A DNA stretch of 7,525 bases from an uncultured Saprospiraceae bacterium (GTDB taxonomy: Bacteria > Bacteroidota > Bacteroidia > Chitinophagales > Saprospiraceae): assembly GCA_938002705.1 (NCBI GenBank), contig CALLAG010000124.1, forward strand, positions 1-7,525. The letters are read 5' to 3'. The first letter of the stretch is position 1. The number at the start of each line of letters is the position of its first letter. Of this stretch, positions 1 to 6,361 are shown in pieces. Under the pieces are notes generated by a model. It had not been told where the DNA came from, made no database searches, and saw nothing but the letters and a program-made list of their open reading frames with translations. A program made the position numbers and the translations under genes.

Positions 1-1814
1 GGATTAGATAACAGATGTATAAATTGACTCAGCTTTGAGTATGAAGCAGAGAGCGAGAAGAACTTCTGATTGTACTGTATCTGTAGCCTCGGATTAAGGT
101 GATTATATGAGGTATTGCTGGTCCTATAATTATTGTATCTCAGTCCAGAGTAGAGTGTGACTTTAGAACCTAAATCAATTTCGTTCTCTATAAAAGCGGA
201 AAATTCTCCTGTATTATAGAAACTGTCGATTACCGTTATTGTAGAGTCGATATTAAGAAAAGTCTCATCTTCTACTATTGATGGAGAATTAGAATGATCA
301 GTATAACTGATGCCTAATTTGAATTTACCAAGATTAGCATCATAATAGTCTAATGCACTACTAAATATAATGTCCTGAAGTAGAGACTCCGTAAGTATAG
401 AATAACTGCGATTATCAGGAACGCCTTCAGAGATAAAATCAATCTGATAAGAGCCTAATGAATTAAAAAGGTATTCTGAATATCCTATACTTGTAGTCAA
501 GAAGAACTGATCTTCGAATACTTTATTCCATTGTAAACCCAGAACCTTATTACCCCAATTTATCCTATTGAAATCCTGAAATGTATTAGTAGCTTCATCG
601 ATGTTACGTTGTATACTTACTCTATCTCCTCCCGTGTATCCAGTTAGGCTTATCCTATTAGAGGGGCTAATCCAATGAGTGACTTTGCCATAAAGATCAT
701 GATAACCTAAGTCCGCCTCTAAGAGGTCAAGTCTATTACGTAATAAGGGTCTAGCAATCTCGGAGAATAGACTTTTCTTACCCGTAATATTAATAGAGGT
801 TGATGCACTTAATGGCCCTTCTAATTGTCCTTGTATTCCCTCAATGCCGATACTTAGTTTTCTGGCAAACTGATGTCTATTACCTTCCTTTAATCTGACA
901 TCTACGACACTGGATAATCTACCTCCATACCTTGCCGGAAATGCCGAATCATAAAACTCAACATTCTTAATAGCATCAGTAAGAAAAACCGAAGAAAGAC
1001 CACCTAGGTGACTGGCTTCGTAGATTGGGAATCCATCTAATAAAATTAAATTCTGTTCTGTGCCACCACCTCTTACATTAAATCCACTCTGACCCTCTGA
1101 ACCATTGGATACAGAAGGGATAGACTTTAAGTAACTTAATAAATCTGGATTTCCAGAGATACTGACGCTCTCTTCTATATCTTGTTGAGTATGTTTATTT
1201 TTTAGTTTGAATTGTTCTTTTTTCAGTGGCGTATCTAATATGGTTATATCCAAGTCTATATCCCTGTAGCTCAGGGGTATAGACATCGGTGGCCCACCCA
1301 GACTGGAGATGGGTATATAACTGATATTATATCCTACATGACTTATGATTAACTGGTCTATATTTTCGTCAATAATCATAGAGAAGTAACCGTCTTCATT
1401 AGTATAGACACTGTTCTCTGATGAAAGGTATATATGCACATCTTGCATCGTCTCACCAGAAAATGAGTCAATGACGACGCCTCTTATACGGAACTTAGGC
1501 GCCCGAGAAATTTGTATTTTCTTAGCAGCATCGTCTATAGAAATATCATAAGGATAATACTCATTCCATTCAGCTAAAAGTTCTGATAAGTTGAGCTGAT
1601 TCTGAGAGAAATATAAATTAGGATTTCCAGAAAGCACTTCTGTATTGTAAGCAAAAAAGTAGTCGGTTTGTTCCTCTATCTCTTTTATGAGCTGTATCGC
1701 AGATATAGGGTTCTGACTAAAGCGTACTTGATAATTTTGATCCTGTGCATGAGATGGTACGATGAGATATAGTAGACTCATGCCAAAAGCGAATACTATA
1801 TATAGAATACGCAT
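1..1814 (-). CDS. TonB-dependent outer-membrane receptor with N-terminal STN signalling domain (C-terminus beyond window)
   Basis: Translating the minus strand from ATG at 1814 gives 604 open codons running off the window edge, so the barrel end is missing. Visible in order: a signal peptide (about residues 1-23, hydrophobic core, cleavage likely after Ser-His-Ala); an STN-like domain (about 27-105); a carboxypeptidase-regulatory-like beta-sandwich (about 106-180, with G-Y-F-S and H-V-G-Y motifs); a TonB plug (about 212-311) with Val-Arg-Gly-Gly-Gly at 247-251, a Leu-Leu-Asp-Gly motif and the Pro-Ala-Arg-Tyr-Gly-Gly-Arg-Leu-Ser-Ser motif; then alternating polar/aromatic barrel strands. Such receptors import a bound ligand across the outer membrane using TonB energy; an STN domain usually signals to a FecR partner. 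Its start overlaps the stop of the upstream anti-sigma gene by one base (TAATG), suggesting translational coupling. The ligand is unknown. No SusD-like gene is visible, but one could lie beyond the edge. Related receptors are usually some 750-950 residues. Family call is firm, substrate open. Confidence 0.93.
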   Translation of the reverse strand, partial: MRILYIVFAFGMSLLYLIVPSHAQDQNYQVRFSQNPISAIQLIKEIEEQTDYFFAYNTEVLSGNPNLYFSQNQLNLSELLAEWNEYYPYDISIDDAAKKIQISRAPKFRIRGVVIDSFSGETMQDVHIYLSSENSVYTNEDGYFSMIIDENIDQLIISHVGYNISYIPISSLGGPPMSIPLSYRDIDLDITILDTPLKKEQFKLKNKHTQQDIEESVSISGNPDLLSYLKSIPSVSNGSEGQSGFNVRGGGTEQNLILLDGFPIYEASHLGGLSSVFLTDAIKNVEFYDSAFPARYGGRLSSVVDVRLKEGNRHQFARKLSIGIEGIQGQLEGPLSASTSINITGKKSLFSEIARPLLRNRLDLLEADLGYHDLYGKVTHWISPSNRISLTGYTGGDRVSIQRNIDEATNTFQDFNRINWGNKVLGLQWNKVFEDQFFLTTSIGYSEYLFNSLGSYQIDFISEGVPDNRSYSILTESLLQDIIFSSALDYYDANLGKFKLGISYTDHSNSPSIVEDETFLNIDSTITVIDSFYNTGEFSAFIENEIDLGSKVTLYSGLRYNNYRTSNTSYNHLNPRLQIQYNQKFFSLSASYSKLSQFIHLLSN

Positions 1815-2743
1815 TAGCCACAGCTTAAGCTATGTACACTAATCGTATTCTGTTCTTTAGAGTATGTCAACTTAAAGTGGTTTACCAATTCTGCAAGCAC
1901 CTTTTCTATAGGTTCATTATTAAAACGAGATCTTAGTCTACAATCACTTAAGTCTAAGTCGTCTAAACCGTTAAATTCTATATTATAGTAATCAGAAAGT
2001 TCGATAAATACATCAGATAACTTATCGTTATCAAAAATCAAAACTCTATCCTTCCAACTCAAAGTATTCTTATTGGTATTCTTTACTTTAACATAAGCAC
2101 CATTAAGTAGAGTAACTCTGTCATTCTTGTATAGATCTATTGTCCTATCGAGCACATTGAGCTGTACATGTCCCGTGTATACGACTATATCGAAGTCGTC
2201 TTCATTATTGACTACATTAAAACTTGTACCCAAGACTTTTATGTTATCTGTATCGTTGAGTTGTATTATAAATGGAGCTTCTGGATTACGTGTAATATCA
2301 AAAAACGCTTCTCCTTCTAAGCTCACTTTTCTTTCTGAGGTAAAGTCAGATAGTTCTGTGATAACGGACGAGTGGTTAAGCCAAATCTGTGACTCATCTA
2401 TAAGAGCAAAATTAATGACTTCATTATCTGACTCATGTATATGATCGTCAGTAGTCGATGTCCCATTAATCGCAAAGTAGGCCACCGTTGCTATAAGTAT
2501 GGCAATGACTGATAACCAAAGTATGTTCTTGGATTGTGGAGCATCCAATTTAGATTCTACATTCTCCCAAGCAACTTGCTTATCAAATTCCTTATAGTCC
2601 GCAACAGGATTCTGTTTATTCATCATAGTATTTAAAAATTCCAGATTACCCTCTGATTCTGCCTTCCAAGATTCTAATGCCTCATATTCCTCTATACTGG
2701 GCTTGCTATTGATCGCTTTTAATATAACCTTATTGATATCCAT
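1814..2743 (-). CDS. FecR-family anti-sigma factor (DUF4974-type C-terminus)
   Basis: A 309-residue single-pass inner-membrane protein. Residues 1-72 are a charged cytoplasmic segment with the Glu-rich/Trp pattern of FecR N-termini (E-E-Y-E-A-L-E-S-W at 18-26), expected to bind the sigma factor. One transmembrane helix spans about 74-93. The periplasmic part holds the FecR domain (about 105-200; G-E-A-F-F-D-I at 144-150 and V-L-G-T-S-F-N-V at 170-177) and a C-terminal DUF4974 domain (about 233-304), preceded by the typical L-S-W-K linker. Families of this type hold an ECF sigma factor until a loaded TonB receptor signals through the periplasm. The gene starts 12 bases after the sigma stop and its TAA shares a base with the receptor ATG, so all three genes are probably one transcript. 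Upstream bases show no convincing Shine-Dalgarno. The only cysteines, 268 and 308, are both periplasmic. Length is normal for the family. Confidence 0.93.
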   Translation of the reverse strand: MDINKVILKAINSKPSIEEYEALESWKAESEGNLEFLNTMMNKQNPVADYKEFDKQVAWENVESKLDAPQSKNILWLSVIAILIATVAYFAINGTSTTDDHIHESDNEVINFALIDESQIWLNHSSVITELSDFTSERKVSLEGEAFFDITRNPEAPFIIQLNDTDNIKVLGTSFNVVNNEDDFDIVVYTGHVQLNVLDRTIDLYKNDRVTLLNGAYVKVKNTNKNTLSWKDRVLIFDNDKLSDVFIELSDYYNIEFNGLDDLDLSDCRLRSRFNNEPIEKVLAELVNHFKLTYSKEQNTISVHSLSCG

Positions 2744-2755
2744 TGTGTGATCTCG

Positions 2756-3262
2756 CTATTTGTTTTTAGGCATTGATTCTCTTAATAATTTCAGTGCTTT
2801 TACCATATGATTCTCTACTGTATTAACAGATATTGATTCCCTATCTGCTATCTCGGCGTAAGATAAACCATTAAACTTGTGTAACTCAAACACATTACGG
2901 CATTTAGGTGGCAAATGTCGTATTGAGCGATGTAATTCCTCGAGTCTACTGTATTGAGACGACATTTCTGAAGGATCCGTCACCTTTATCCTTGACAGAG
3001 CGGCTTCCTTTATATGTTGATCGTAAGATTTTTTTGATCTAATATATTCCACAGCCTTATTCTTGCAGCTTTTATAGGCAAATGCTTTTAATGAATGAGG
3101 CATCTTATAATCATTTCTCTTTTGCCACAGATTTATAAATGTCTCTTGGACTATATCCTCAGCAGATACAGGATCATTAAGGTAATGGTATATATAGTTA
3201 CACAAGGCATTATAATGCTCATCAAAAAAGACCTTGAAACTTGCTTTGTCCTTAAATAGCAA
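2756..3262 (-). CDS. ECF-type RNA polymerase sigma factor (FecI-like, Bacteroidota expansion family)
   Basis: A 168-residue group IV sigma factor. Region 2 (about 8-76) has the F-F-D-E-H-Y-N-A-L-C start and the D-I-V-Q-E-T-F-I-N-L-W core binding segment at 36-46. A variable linker follows to about 105. Region 4 (about 106-161) has L-P-P-K-C-R-N-V-F at 117-125 and a helix-turn-helix (L-S-Y-A-E-I-A-D at 133-140, then S-V-N-T-V-E-N-H) that reads the -35 element. It directs RNA polymerase to target promoters and is presumably restrained by the FecR encoded 12 bases downstream. The start is odd: the only usable codon ahead of region 2 is TTG at 3262-3260; the in-frame codons above it are CTC, TAT, ACT, CAT, ACA, preceded by a TAA stop (3280-3278). 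The next in-frame ATG encodes residue 54 and would remove most of region 2. Family assignment is firm, exact start fairly sure. Confidence 0.93.
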   Translation of the reverse strand: MLFKDKASFKVFFDEHYNALCNYIYHYLNDPVSAEDIVQETFINLWQKRNDYKMPHSLKAFAYKSCKNKAVEYIRSKKSYDQHIKEAALSRIKVTDPSEMSSQYSRLEELHRSIRHLPPKCRNVFELHKFNGLSYAEIADRESISVNTVENHMVKALKLLRESMPKNK

Positions 3263-3304
3263 TGTATGAGTATAGAGTTAGTAGGTAATTCGTATATAAA
3301 AATA

Positions 3305-3312
3305 CAAAATTA
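3305..3312 (-). promoter_or_regulatory. Putative -7 promoter element for the sigma/anti-sigma/receptor operon
   Basis: On the minus strand this reads TAATTTTG, an exact match to the Bacteroidota housekeeping -7 consensus TAnnTTTG. It lies about 42 bases upstream of the sigma TTG start, giving an expected leader of roughly 35-40 bases. No good TTG stands at the usual -33 distance; the only nearby TTG is too close. If used, it would give basal transcription of the cassette by the primary sigma factor. Confidence 0.5.
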
Positions 3313-3382
3313 TATGAGCCAATTATGAACACCTCATAGGCTATAATCTAAATGACGCAATATCTGTCATCGGGGCATAATT

Positions 3383-3403
3383 TCAATCTTTGATTAAGAT
3401 TGA
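3383..3403. repeat. 21-bp perfect inverted repeat (possible operator) upstream of ndk
   Basis: Two 8-base arms, TCAATCTT and AAGATTGA, flank a five-base spacer TGATT. The right arm covers the TTG proposed as the ndk -33 element. It lies between two divergent genes, so it is not placed to terminate either transcript. Its size and position suit a dimeric repressor or activator site, which is inference; no regulator is known from the sequence. Confidence 0.45.
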
Positions 3404-3432
3404 GCAAATGAAATGGCTTTTTTATACTTTTG
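3400..3432 (+). promoter_or_regulatory. Putative ndk promoter (TTG -33, TACTTTTG -7)
   Basis: TTG at 3400-3402 and TACTTTTG at 3425-3432 are separated by 22 bases, matching the Bacteroidota housekeeping promoter pattern TTG then TAnnTTTG at about 19-23 bases. Transcription would start around 3437-3440, leaving a leader of about 30 A-rich bases without a Shine-Dalgarno before the ATG at 3469. This placement also rules out a longer ndk start at 3430, which lies inside the -7 element. Confidence 0.7.
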
Positions 3433-3468
3433 CGACCGATTAGAAAAATTTATAAAACACAAATAATA

Positions 3469-3891
3469 ATGAGCGGTAAAATCACATTTACAATGATCAA
3501 GCCTGATGCTGTAAGAAATGGACACATTGGAGCTATCTTAAATAAAATCAATGAAGGAGGCTTCAAGATTGTAGCTATGAAATATACACAGCTAAGCAAA
3601 GAGAAAGCTGGAGAATTCTATGCAGTACACAAAGAAAGACCATTCTACGGTGAGTTAGTTGACTTTATGTCATCAGGTCCTATCGTAGCAGCTGTCCTTC
3701 AGGGCGATAATGCAGTAGAGAGTTTCAGAACATTAATAGGAGCGACTAATCCAGCAGAAGCTGCGGAAGGCACAATAAGAGCTGCTTATGCGACAAGCAT
3801 CGGTGAGAACGCTGTTCACGGTTCTGATAGTGACGAGAATGCTCAGATAGAAGCAAGTTTCCACTTCAGTGGTACAGAAATGTTCATGTAA
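3469..3891 (+). CDS. ndk: Nucleoside diphosphate kinase
   Basis: Encodes 140 residues, the normal length for the family. The enzyme moves the gamma-phosphate of ATP to nucleoside diphosphates through a phospho-histidine, balancing cytoplasmic NTP and dNTP pools. All expected active-site residues are visible: Lys11, Tyr51, Arg87, Thr93, Arg104, Asn114 and the phosphorylated His117 in the signature N-A-V-H-G-S-D-S (114-121). The ATG at 3469 is chosen because the protein then begins M-S-G-K-I-T-F-T-M-I-K-P-D-A, as homologues do; the frame is open to a TTG at 3430, but those 13 extra codons lie in the promoter and leader. It is transcribed alone from the promoter just upstream, diverging from the sigma operon. 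Its TAA stop lies one base from the stop of mutS2 on the other strand. Function and start are both well supported. Confidence 0.98.
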   Translation: MSGKITFTMIKPDAVRNGHIGAILNKINEGGFKIVAMKYTQLSKEKAGEFYAVHKERPFYGELVDFMSSGPIVAAVLQGDNAVESFRTLIGATNPAEAAEGTIRAAYATSIGENAVHGSDSDENAQIEASFHFSGTEMFM

Positions 3892-3892
3892 T

Positions 3893-6280
3893 CTAAAAGG
3901 AAATAAATGTGACACCCTGCCCTCCGAAATCTTTGGTAGGGTGCCATATTTTCTTTATGTCTTTGTACTCTTTCGCTTTCTTCCAGACGACTTTCTTGAG
4001 TACCCCTGATCCCTTACCATGTACTACTTTTAACTGCAAGACGCTGGCCATCAGTGCATTATCTATGAACTCTTGCATGGAATCTTCAGCTTCGGTCATA
4101 GAATAACCTCTTATATCCAGACTTGTATCTATTGTCTGAGGATTGACTACTGTATCCGTGATAATCGTTTTCTTAGTAAGCTTTATAGGTTCATTAGCCA
4201 TAACGATCTCAGATCTTGGTACTTCAAATTTCATGATACCCATCTCAAGCAACACTTTCTTATCTGTAAATGAGACAACCTTGCCCGAATCTCCTCCAGA
4301 TCTTAATTTGACATATTGCCCTACTTGTAGATCTTTGACCTCTCGGATTTCCTTTTCGAATACTTCTTCCGCTATCTCCTTTATACCAGTCTTAGATTGC
4401 TTACGTTTTTCCTTAACTACAGTCAGGGCTTCTTTTGCCTTACTGAGGGTTTTCTCTACATTTTTCTCCTTCTTGAGATCTGTGATCAACTTCTGCAACT
4501 CTCTTTCAGAATCTGATAGATTGAGGTATGTCTTTTCTTTAGCTTCAAGCTTTAATTTCTTCCTTCTTATAGATAGCTCATCTTTCATCGCCTCATAATT
4601 CTTAATGAGCTTATTAAGACGATATGACTCGTCATAGTTCTCTAGCAGCTTCTCCTCTAAGACCTTCTTCTCGTGCTGCAGGTCTATAAGTAATCGATCG
4701 ACTTTATTATTATCCTTACCTGTAAGGTTCTTAGCATACTTCAATATGGCTTTGGGAAGTCCTATCTTATTCGCTATCTCAAAAGCAAACGAGCTTCCTG
4801 GCTGGCCTACCTTTAATTTGAAAGTAGGTTGCAATTCATCTTTGTCAAATTGCATGGCCCCATTGAGAATATTAACACATTTGTAGGCGTAATTCTTAAT
4901 GTTAGAATAGTGAGTGGTTATGATGCCCATACACTTGCGACTGACAATCGTATGCAAGACTGCCTCAGCTATAGCACCACCCATCTTAGGATCTGATCCA
5001 CTCCCAAATTCATCTATGAGTACAAGCGTCTTCTTATCAGCACGTTCTGCAAAGAACTTCATATTAAGTAGTCGTGAGCTATAAGTACTTAAGTCGCCTT
5101 CTATAGATTGCTGATCACCGATGTCAATCATAATCTTGTTATAGATCATCACTTTACTATCATACCTAACAGGAATAAGCATACCTGACTGTAGCATCAA
5201 CTGATTGAGCCCCAATGCCTTAAGTGTGACGGTCTTACCTCCTGCATTAGGTCCACTTATGACTAAGAGGCGCTTCTCTGCATCTAATCTTAAGTTATAA
5301 GGCACCGTATTCCTGCGCATCTCGTTATTCATAATATAAAGAAGCGGATGGTAGACGTCCTTAAGATTCATCTCCCGATCTTCGGATAATTCAGGCTTGC
5401 TACCATCATAGGTTTTACCGAATAATGCCTTGGCTCTGATTAGATCAAATCTGACTATGATTCTCTGAGCTAATAGAATATCATCTAAGTATGGCCTCAG
5501 CTGATCACCCAATCCCTTCAGTATCTTGTAGACCTCATGGCGCTTACTCGCTTCTAATTCATATAAGTCATTATTCAGTTCTGTAAGCTCTGCAGGCTCT
5601 ATGAAGACGGTCTTACCAGTTGTACTTTCATCATGGATGACACCTTTGATTTTCCGCTTATTCTCAGCATTGACACTCAGGACTCGTCGACTATTTTTGA
5701 CACTTTCTACATTTTCCGTAAGGAATCCTGCCTGCTTATATTTATTAGCTAATAGCTTGAATACGCGTTCTATCTCTCGTTCTTTAGATCTTATAGAGTT
5801 GAATATTTTCTTGAGCTCTGGTGATGCATCAGGCTTTATCTTGCCGTCTTCGGTAAATACCTTATAGAAATTCTTAAGTAAGACCTCATCTAATTCTATC
5901 TGAGATGCAATCTTATAAAGTATCGGAAATTCGGACTGCTTATCTACATCAAAAAATACATCAATATCATGTATCATTCTGATAATATTAAAGACCAAGA
6001 AGTACTCTTCTATCTCTAATACATAACCTTCCTTCCGCAATAAGCCCAACTGATCTACGATAGACTCATAGTGGCCTAACGGGAAGCTATAGCCAAGTGT
6101 GGACACCTTCTGAAATTCGAGAATCTCATCAAGCATCATGGATATTTTCTCTTGCTGATTGAATAGTCTGATTCTACTCACCTGTACCTTAGCAGGCATA
6201 CCCATGCAGAAGGAACTTAATCGTTCCAATATCTTATCAAATTCTAACTTCTCGTATAAATCGTCCGGGTATAAAAGCAT
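3893..6280 (-). CDS. mutS2: MutS2 family ATPase with C-terminal Smr domain
   Basis: Encodes 795 residues, a normal MutS2 length. It lacks the mismatch-recognition domain of MutS and starts with the core/lever region (about 1-300), including the MutS2-typical H-D-E-S-T-T-G-K-T-V-F-I-E-P stretch at 216-229. The ATPase follows: Walker A G-P-N-A-G-G-K-T at 343-350, Walker B L-V-L-I-D-E-F with Asp423-Glu424, then G-S-G-S-D-P and the T-T-H-Y motif at 455-458. A Lys/Glu-rich coiled coil spans about 520-645, a small KOW-like beta region about 651-693, and an Smr nuclease-type domain 719-795 with L-D-I-R-G (721-725) and H-G-K-G-S-G (754-759). Known roles of the family are suppression of recombination and, in Bacillus subtilis, splitting of collided ribosomes; which applies here is unknown. 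It converges on ndk with one base between stops and diverges from aroC. Start ATG 6280 fits the conserved L-E-F-D-K-I-L N-terminus. Confidence 0.97.
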   Translation of the reverse strand: MLLYPDDLYEKLEFDKILERLSSFCMGMPAKVQVSRIRLFNQQEKISMMLDEILEFQKVSTLGYSFPLGHYESIVDQLGLLRKEGYVLEIEEYFLVFNIIRMIHDIDVFFDVDKQSEFPILYKIASQIELDEVLLKNFYKVFTEDGKIKPDASPELKKIFNSIRSKEREIERVFKLLANKYKQAGFLTENVESVKNSRRVLSVNAENKRKIKGVIHDESTTGKTVFIEPAELTELNNDLYELEASKRHEVYKILKGLGDQLRPYLDDILLAQRIIVRFDLIRAKALFGKTYDGSKPELSEDREMNLKDVYHPLLYIMNNEMRRNTVPYNLRLDAEKRLLVISGPNAGGKTVTLKALGLNQLMLQSGMLIPVRYDSKVMIYNKIMIDIGDQQSIEGDLSTYSSRLLNMKFFAERADKKTLVLIDEFGSGSDPKMGGAIAEAVLHTIVSRKCMGIITTHYSNIKNYAYKCVNILNGAMQFDKDELQPTFKLKVGQPGSSFAFEIANKIGLPKAILKYAKNLTGKDNNKVDRLLIDLQHEKKVLEEKLLENYDESYRLNKLIKNYEAMKDELSIRRKKLKLEAKEKTYLNLSDSERELQKLITDLKKEKNVEKTLSKAKEALTVVKEKRKQSKTGIKEIAEEVFEKEIREVKDLQVGQYVKLRSGGDSGKVVSFTDKKVLLEMGIMKFEVPRSEIVMANEPIKLTKKTIITDTVVNPQTIDTSLDIRGYSMTEAEDSMQEFIDNALMASVLQLKVVHGKGSGVLKKVVWKKAKEYKDIKKIWHPTKDFGGQGVTFISF
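3910..3957 (+). terminator. Intrinsic terminator candidate for ndk, inside the 3' end of mutS2; possibly bidirectional
   Basis: On the plus strand CACCCTGCC (3913-3921) pairs with GGTAGGGTG (3935-3943) as 9 bp with one G-T wobble and a 13-base loop; ATATTTTCTTT follows at 3946-3956. It lies about 20 bases after the ndk stop. Read on the minus strand, the arms extend to 3946/3910 (nine contiguous pairs including one G-U, an A-C mismatch, then two more pairs), and T-rich ATTTATTTCCTTTT follows at 3909-3896. The spacer between the genes is one base, so any terminator must lie in a coding region. Part of the arms is also fixed by Smr-domain codons. Confidence 0.5.
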
Positions 6281-6284
6281 AGCG

Positions 6285-6292
6285 CAAAGATA
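6285..6292 (-). promoter_or_regulatory. Putative -7 promoter element of mutS2, almost touching the start codon
   Basis: The minus strand reads TATCTTTG, an exact TAnnTTTG match, with only four bases (CGCT) before the mutS2 ATG. Transcription would be expected to start at or within a few bases of the ATG, giving a leaderless or nearly leaderless mRNA. No clear TTG lies at the -33 distance, so the match could be chance. Confidence 0.45.
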
Positions 6293-6329
6293 AAACTGTC
6301 AATCGATAATATAGTTTAGAATTATTGCT

Positions 6330-6337
6330 TAGGTTTG
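6330..6337 (+). promoter_or_regulatory. Putative -7 promoter element of aroC
   Basis: TAGGTTTG matches TAnnTTTG exactly and lies 24 bases before the aroC ATG, giving an expected leader of roughly 15-20 bases. The best -33 candidate is a TCG at 6303-6305, spacing 24, which is weak. The mutS2 and aroC promoters would sit back to back within 81 bases. Confidence 0.5.
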
Positions 6338-6361
6338 ATTTTTTGATGTTAAATCACTGAT

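Noticed and set aside
1..1814. SusC-type polysaccharide utilisation receptor
   Set aside because: An STN domain and FecI/FecR partners do not settle the substrate, and no SusD or glycan-degrading enzyme is visible in the window, so only a general TonB-receptor call is made.
2127..2444. 105-codon open frame on the plus strand inside the fecR gene
   Set aside because: Antisense to the FecR domain; low-complexity Ser/Leu-rich product without recognisable domain.
3352..3370. ATGAC / GTCAT inverted repeat upstream of ndk
   Set aside because: Five-base arms in AT-rich DNA are expected by chance; the neighbouring 8-base repeat is stronger.
3430..3468. Longer N-terminus of ndk starting at TTG 3430
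   Set aside because: The codon lies within the TACTTTTG promoter element and the 13 added residues do not resemble NDK proteins, which begin at the ATG at 3469.
3733..3915. 60-codon minus-strand frame over the ndk 3' end
   Set aside because: Antisense to the catalytic part of ndk and overlapping the end of mutS2; no support.
4143..4598. 151-codon open frame on the plus strand inside mutS2
   Set aside because: It is antisense to the lever/coiled-coil and KOW-like region of a well supported mutS2. The Ser/Leu/Phe-rich product is what reverse complements of Lys/Glu-rich coiled coils give, and no promoter or family is evident.
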